A DNA stretch of 64,000 nucleotides from VRUE01 sp963702955 (GTDB taxonomy: Bacteria > Actinomycetota > Thermoleophilia > Solirubrobacterales > 70-9). The notes beneath the pieces are model-generated. The model was not told where the DNA came from. It worked only from the letters and a program-made list of their open reading frames with translations, and searched no databases. Shown in pieces: positions 62,066-64,000 of this stretch; positions within the stretch are counted from its first letter, which is position 1; each line of letters begins with the position of its first letter. The translations under genes and the position numbers were made by a program. Location: NCBI GenBank assembly GCA_963702955.1, contig OY969774.1:868001-932000 (forward strand). The letters are read 5' to 3'.

Positions 62066-63322
62066 ATGGACAGGGATTCGCTCCCGCGTCCGGGGGTGGC
62101 GGGAGATACGCTCCACGTCGTGCCAGTTCGCGCCACGAAACGCGGAGACGAACGCGGTCCCCTCACCGGCTCCTGCGACGTCCTGATCTGCGGGGCGAGC
62201 TTTGCCGGCCTTGCCGTGGCGCGGGAGCTGGCCGGCTCGGGGGCGGACGTGATGATCCTCGACCGCTACGAGATCGGCGAGCGGCAGACCTCGGCCTGCG
62301 GGATCCCGACCGATTGGCTGCGCGCCACCGGGCTGATCGGGGCGGAGCGCCAGCGCTTCGACTCGCTGCTGATCCACACCCCCCACGGCAGCAGCCGCTA
62401 CCGCCTGCCCTGGACCTTCTCGACCTTCGACTACCGCGAGCTCTGCGAGCTGCTCTGGGATGGCTGCGACGCCCGCTTCGAGACCGCGAAGGTGAACGGA
62501 CGCGCCGCGCCCGCAAACGGCGGCGGCGCGATCGCGGTCGAGACCGACCGCGGCACCCTCGCCTCCCCCCTGGTCGTCAACGCCCTCGGCTGGCGCCGCA
62601 TGCTCGCCTCCGGCGACGGCTTCCAGCCGCCCGAGGCGCCGCTCTCACGCGGGCTCGAGGTACATCCGAACGGCGCCGGCGAGGACCTCGAGATATGGAT
62701 CGACCGCCGCTACGTGCCGGCCGGATACGGCTGGTCCTTCCCGGCCCGCGACGAGCTGCGGATCGGCGTCGGCTCCTTCGACCCGCGCTTCCACGTCCGC
62801 GAGACGACCGAGCTGCTGGCCGAGGACCTGGGGAGCGAACGGGTCCGCTACCAGGGCAACTGGATCCCGCACGAGCTGCGCCGCGCGACCGAGGGCGGCG
62901 TCTTCTTCGTCGGCGACTCGGCCGGCCACTGCCTGCCGCTGACCGCCGAGGGGATCAGGACGGCGCTCTACTTCGGCGTCGCCCTGGGACGCGAGCTGCG
63001 CGGCGTCGTCGAGGGCCGGCAGAGCCGCGCGGCCGCGGAAGCCTCCTACGCCCGCTTCCACGACTCGCACGAGTGGAAGTTCCGCTGGATGCTGCGGGCG
63101 CAGAGGCTCGTCCCGCGGATCCCCCCGCGCCTGCTCGCCCCGCTGATCCGCCTGCTCGGGGCCAAGCGCCTGGTCAACTGGTCCTTCGAGCACTACCTGC
63201 GGATCGCCCCGCCGCCGCCGGCTCGGTCAGCGGATGACGAGCACCGTGCCGGCCAGCAGCAGCACGATCCCGACCACCCGCTCGGGGCTGAGCGGGACCT
63301 GGTCGAGGCCGAACAGGCCTAG
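62066..63322 (+). CDS. Geranylgeranyl reductase-type flavoprotein
   Basis: 418 aa. FAD motif DVLICGASFAGLAVAREL, then the second motif VFFVGDSAGHCLPLTAEGIRTALYFG. Belongs to the GGR/FixC-like group acting on isoprenoid or similar double bonds. Start could also be 62048. The last 32 residues overlap the DMT gene on the opposite strand and look like shadow sequence, so the stop may be lost or shifted. Confidence 0.85.
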   Translation: MDRDSLPRPGVAGDTLHVVPVRATKRGDERGPLTGSCDVLICGASFAGLAVARELAGSGADVMILDRYEIGERQTSACGIPTDWLRATGLIGAERQRFDSLLIHTPHGSSRYRLPWTFSTFDYRELCELLWDGCDARFETAKVNGRAAPANGGGAIAVETDRGTLASPLVVNALGWRRMLASGDGFQPPEAPLSRGLEVHPNGAGEDLEIWIDRRYVPAGYGWSFPARDELRIGVGSFDPRFHVRETTELLAEDLGSERVRYQGNWIPHELRRATEGGVFFVGDSAGHCLPLTAEGIRTALYFGVALGRELRGVVEGRQSRAAAEASYARFHDSHEWKFRWMLRAQRLVPRIPPRLLAPLIRLLGAKRLVNWSFEHYLRIAPPPPARSADDEHRAGQQQHDPDHPLGAERDLVEAEQA

Positions 63323-63664
63323 CCGGTCGATCGCCACCGAGGCGGCGAGCTGGCCGGTGATCGTCGCCGCGGCGACTCCTCCGGCCCCGATCGCGGCGAC
63401 CGCGATCAGCGCGTTGGTGACGTAGACGGCGCCGAGCAAGCCGCCGAGCAGGTAGTACCAGCTGACGTCGAAGGTCGAGTCGAGCCCGCCCCCCTTGCCG
63501 CTGAGGACGACGATCGCCGCCAGGGCGATCGTGCCGATGCCGAAGGAGACGAGGGCGGCCGGAAGGCTGCCGGTGGCGCGGCCGAGGCCGGCGTTGATCG
63601 GCGCCTGCAGGGCGATCAGCCCGCCGGCGACCGCGGTCAGCAGCAGCGCCAGGCCCTTATCCAC
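63227..63664 (-). CDS. DMT-family (DUF606/YdcZ) half transporter
   Basis: 145 aa, five hydrophobic segments. ALQAPINAGLGRATGSLPAALVSFGIGT is the family hallmark; VVGIVLLLAGTVLVIR ends it. Half-size members pair or act as homodimers. Follows polA by 9 bases. Confidence 0.9.
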   Translation of the reverse strand: MDKGLALLLTAVAGGLIALQAPINAGLGRATGSLPAALVSFGIGTIALAAIVVLSGKGGGLDSTFDVSWYYLLGGLLGAVYVTNALIAVAAIGAGGVAAATITGQLAASVAIDRLGLFGLDQVPLSPERVVGIVLLLAGTVLVIR

Positions 63665-63673
63665 GTCGCCCCC

Positions 63674-64000
63674 TCACTTGGCGTCGAGCCAGTCCTCGCC
63701 GACGCCGATGTCGACCTCCAGCGCGGGATCGAGCTGGTAGGCGGCGCACATCTCGCGCCGCACCAGCTCGGTTGCGCCGTCCATCTCCTTCGGCGGGCCC
63801 TCGAACAGCAGCTCGTCGTGGATCTGCAGGACCAGGCGGGTCTCCATCCCGGCGTCCCGCAGGGCGCTCTGGCAGCGGACCATCGCGACCTTGATGATGT
63901 CGGCGGCGGTGCCCTGGATCACGGTGTTGACCGCCAGCCGCTCGCCCAGCCGGCGGGTGTTCGGGTTGCCCGAGCGCAGCTCCGGGATCGGCCGCCGACG
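63674..64000 (-). CDS. polA: DNA polymerase I, C-terminal end (5' part beyond the window)
   Basis: About 108 residues of the family A polymerase domain. NTRRLGERLAVNTVIQGTAADIIK is the O-helix-downstream Q/GTAAD motif; LVLQIHDELLFE is motif C with the catalytic Asp-Glu. The gene continues past base 64000. Confidence 0.97.
   Translation of the reverse strand, partial: RRRPIPELRSGNPNTRRLGERLAVNTVIQGTAADIIKVAMVRCQSALRDAGMETRLVLQIHDELLFEGPPKEMDGATELVRREMCAAYQLDPALEVDIGVGEDWLDAK

Overview
The window is very GC-rich and almost fully coding, with short intergenic gaps and many 4-base stop/start overlaps (ATGA, GTGA, TTGA, possibly CTGA). A fused NifU-like/MnmA protein, Rex, a GCS2-type carboxylate-amine ligase, several leaderless-looking genes and gene order point to a chromosome segment of a deep-branching actinobacterium, most likely class Thermoleophilia (Solirubrobacterales or Gaiellales grade). 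That placement is inference from gene content; no rRNA gene is present.

Layout. 1-9855: translation genes on the minus strand (alaS, cut by the window edge, NifU-mnmA, aspS, hisS, a metallo-beta-lactamase-fold hydrolase), interrupted between hisS and aspS by IS110-family copy 1 (6385-7880). 9807-15165: a basic membrane protein, formimidoyltransferase-like protein, M29 aminopeptidase, tRNA-Met, a HEPN/MNT pair with a tandem palindromic operator, YjbQ-family protein and thrC. 15286-26797: a divergent LeuRS-like protein, small unknown proteins, GtrA, a lipoprotein, a GT39-like membrane glycosyltransferase coupled to a GH92 mannosidase, and a heterodimeric ABC exporter. 26794-34995: lipoprotein, tRNA-Gln, FAD reductase, two RCK (TrkA) proteins, two APC permeases with USP-like tails, and small proteins. 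35086-47606: a large inverted repeat, H+-pyrophosphatase, GCS2 ligase, rex, glutaredoxin-like protein, tsaD, rimI, IS110 copy 2 (40946-42441), tsaB, tsaE, family-4 UDG, panB, panD, panC and an acetyltransferase. 47629-54681: ROK kinase, xylose-type ABC importer, uvrA. 54769-64000: uvrB, an XRE/membrane-protein pair, an MFS/lytic transglycosylase/coaE/rpsA string, a flavoprotein, a DMT protein and the 3' end of polA.

The main discovery is the pair of near-identical 1,496-bp IS110 elements. Comparing the two insertion sites gives exact ends and a shared 12-bp target, CTCGCT/CACGCC. The non-coding left end folds into two loops whose sequences match this target and the element's own joined ends, as expected for a bridge (seeker) RNA. 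The target is the reverse complement of a GTGAGCGAG gene start that overlaps (or follows) the stop of the upstream gene. After insertion the element's left end supplies, on the opposite strand, a strong Shine-Dalgarno sequence and an ATG exactly in front of the displaced gene (aspS, rimI). Its whole antisense frame stays open and ends in an ATGA overlap with that gene. The element therefore appears to enter translationally coupled operons at the coupling point and to restore a translation start.
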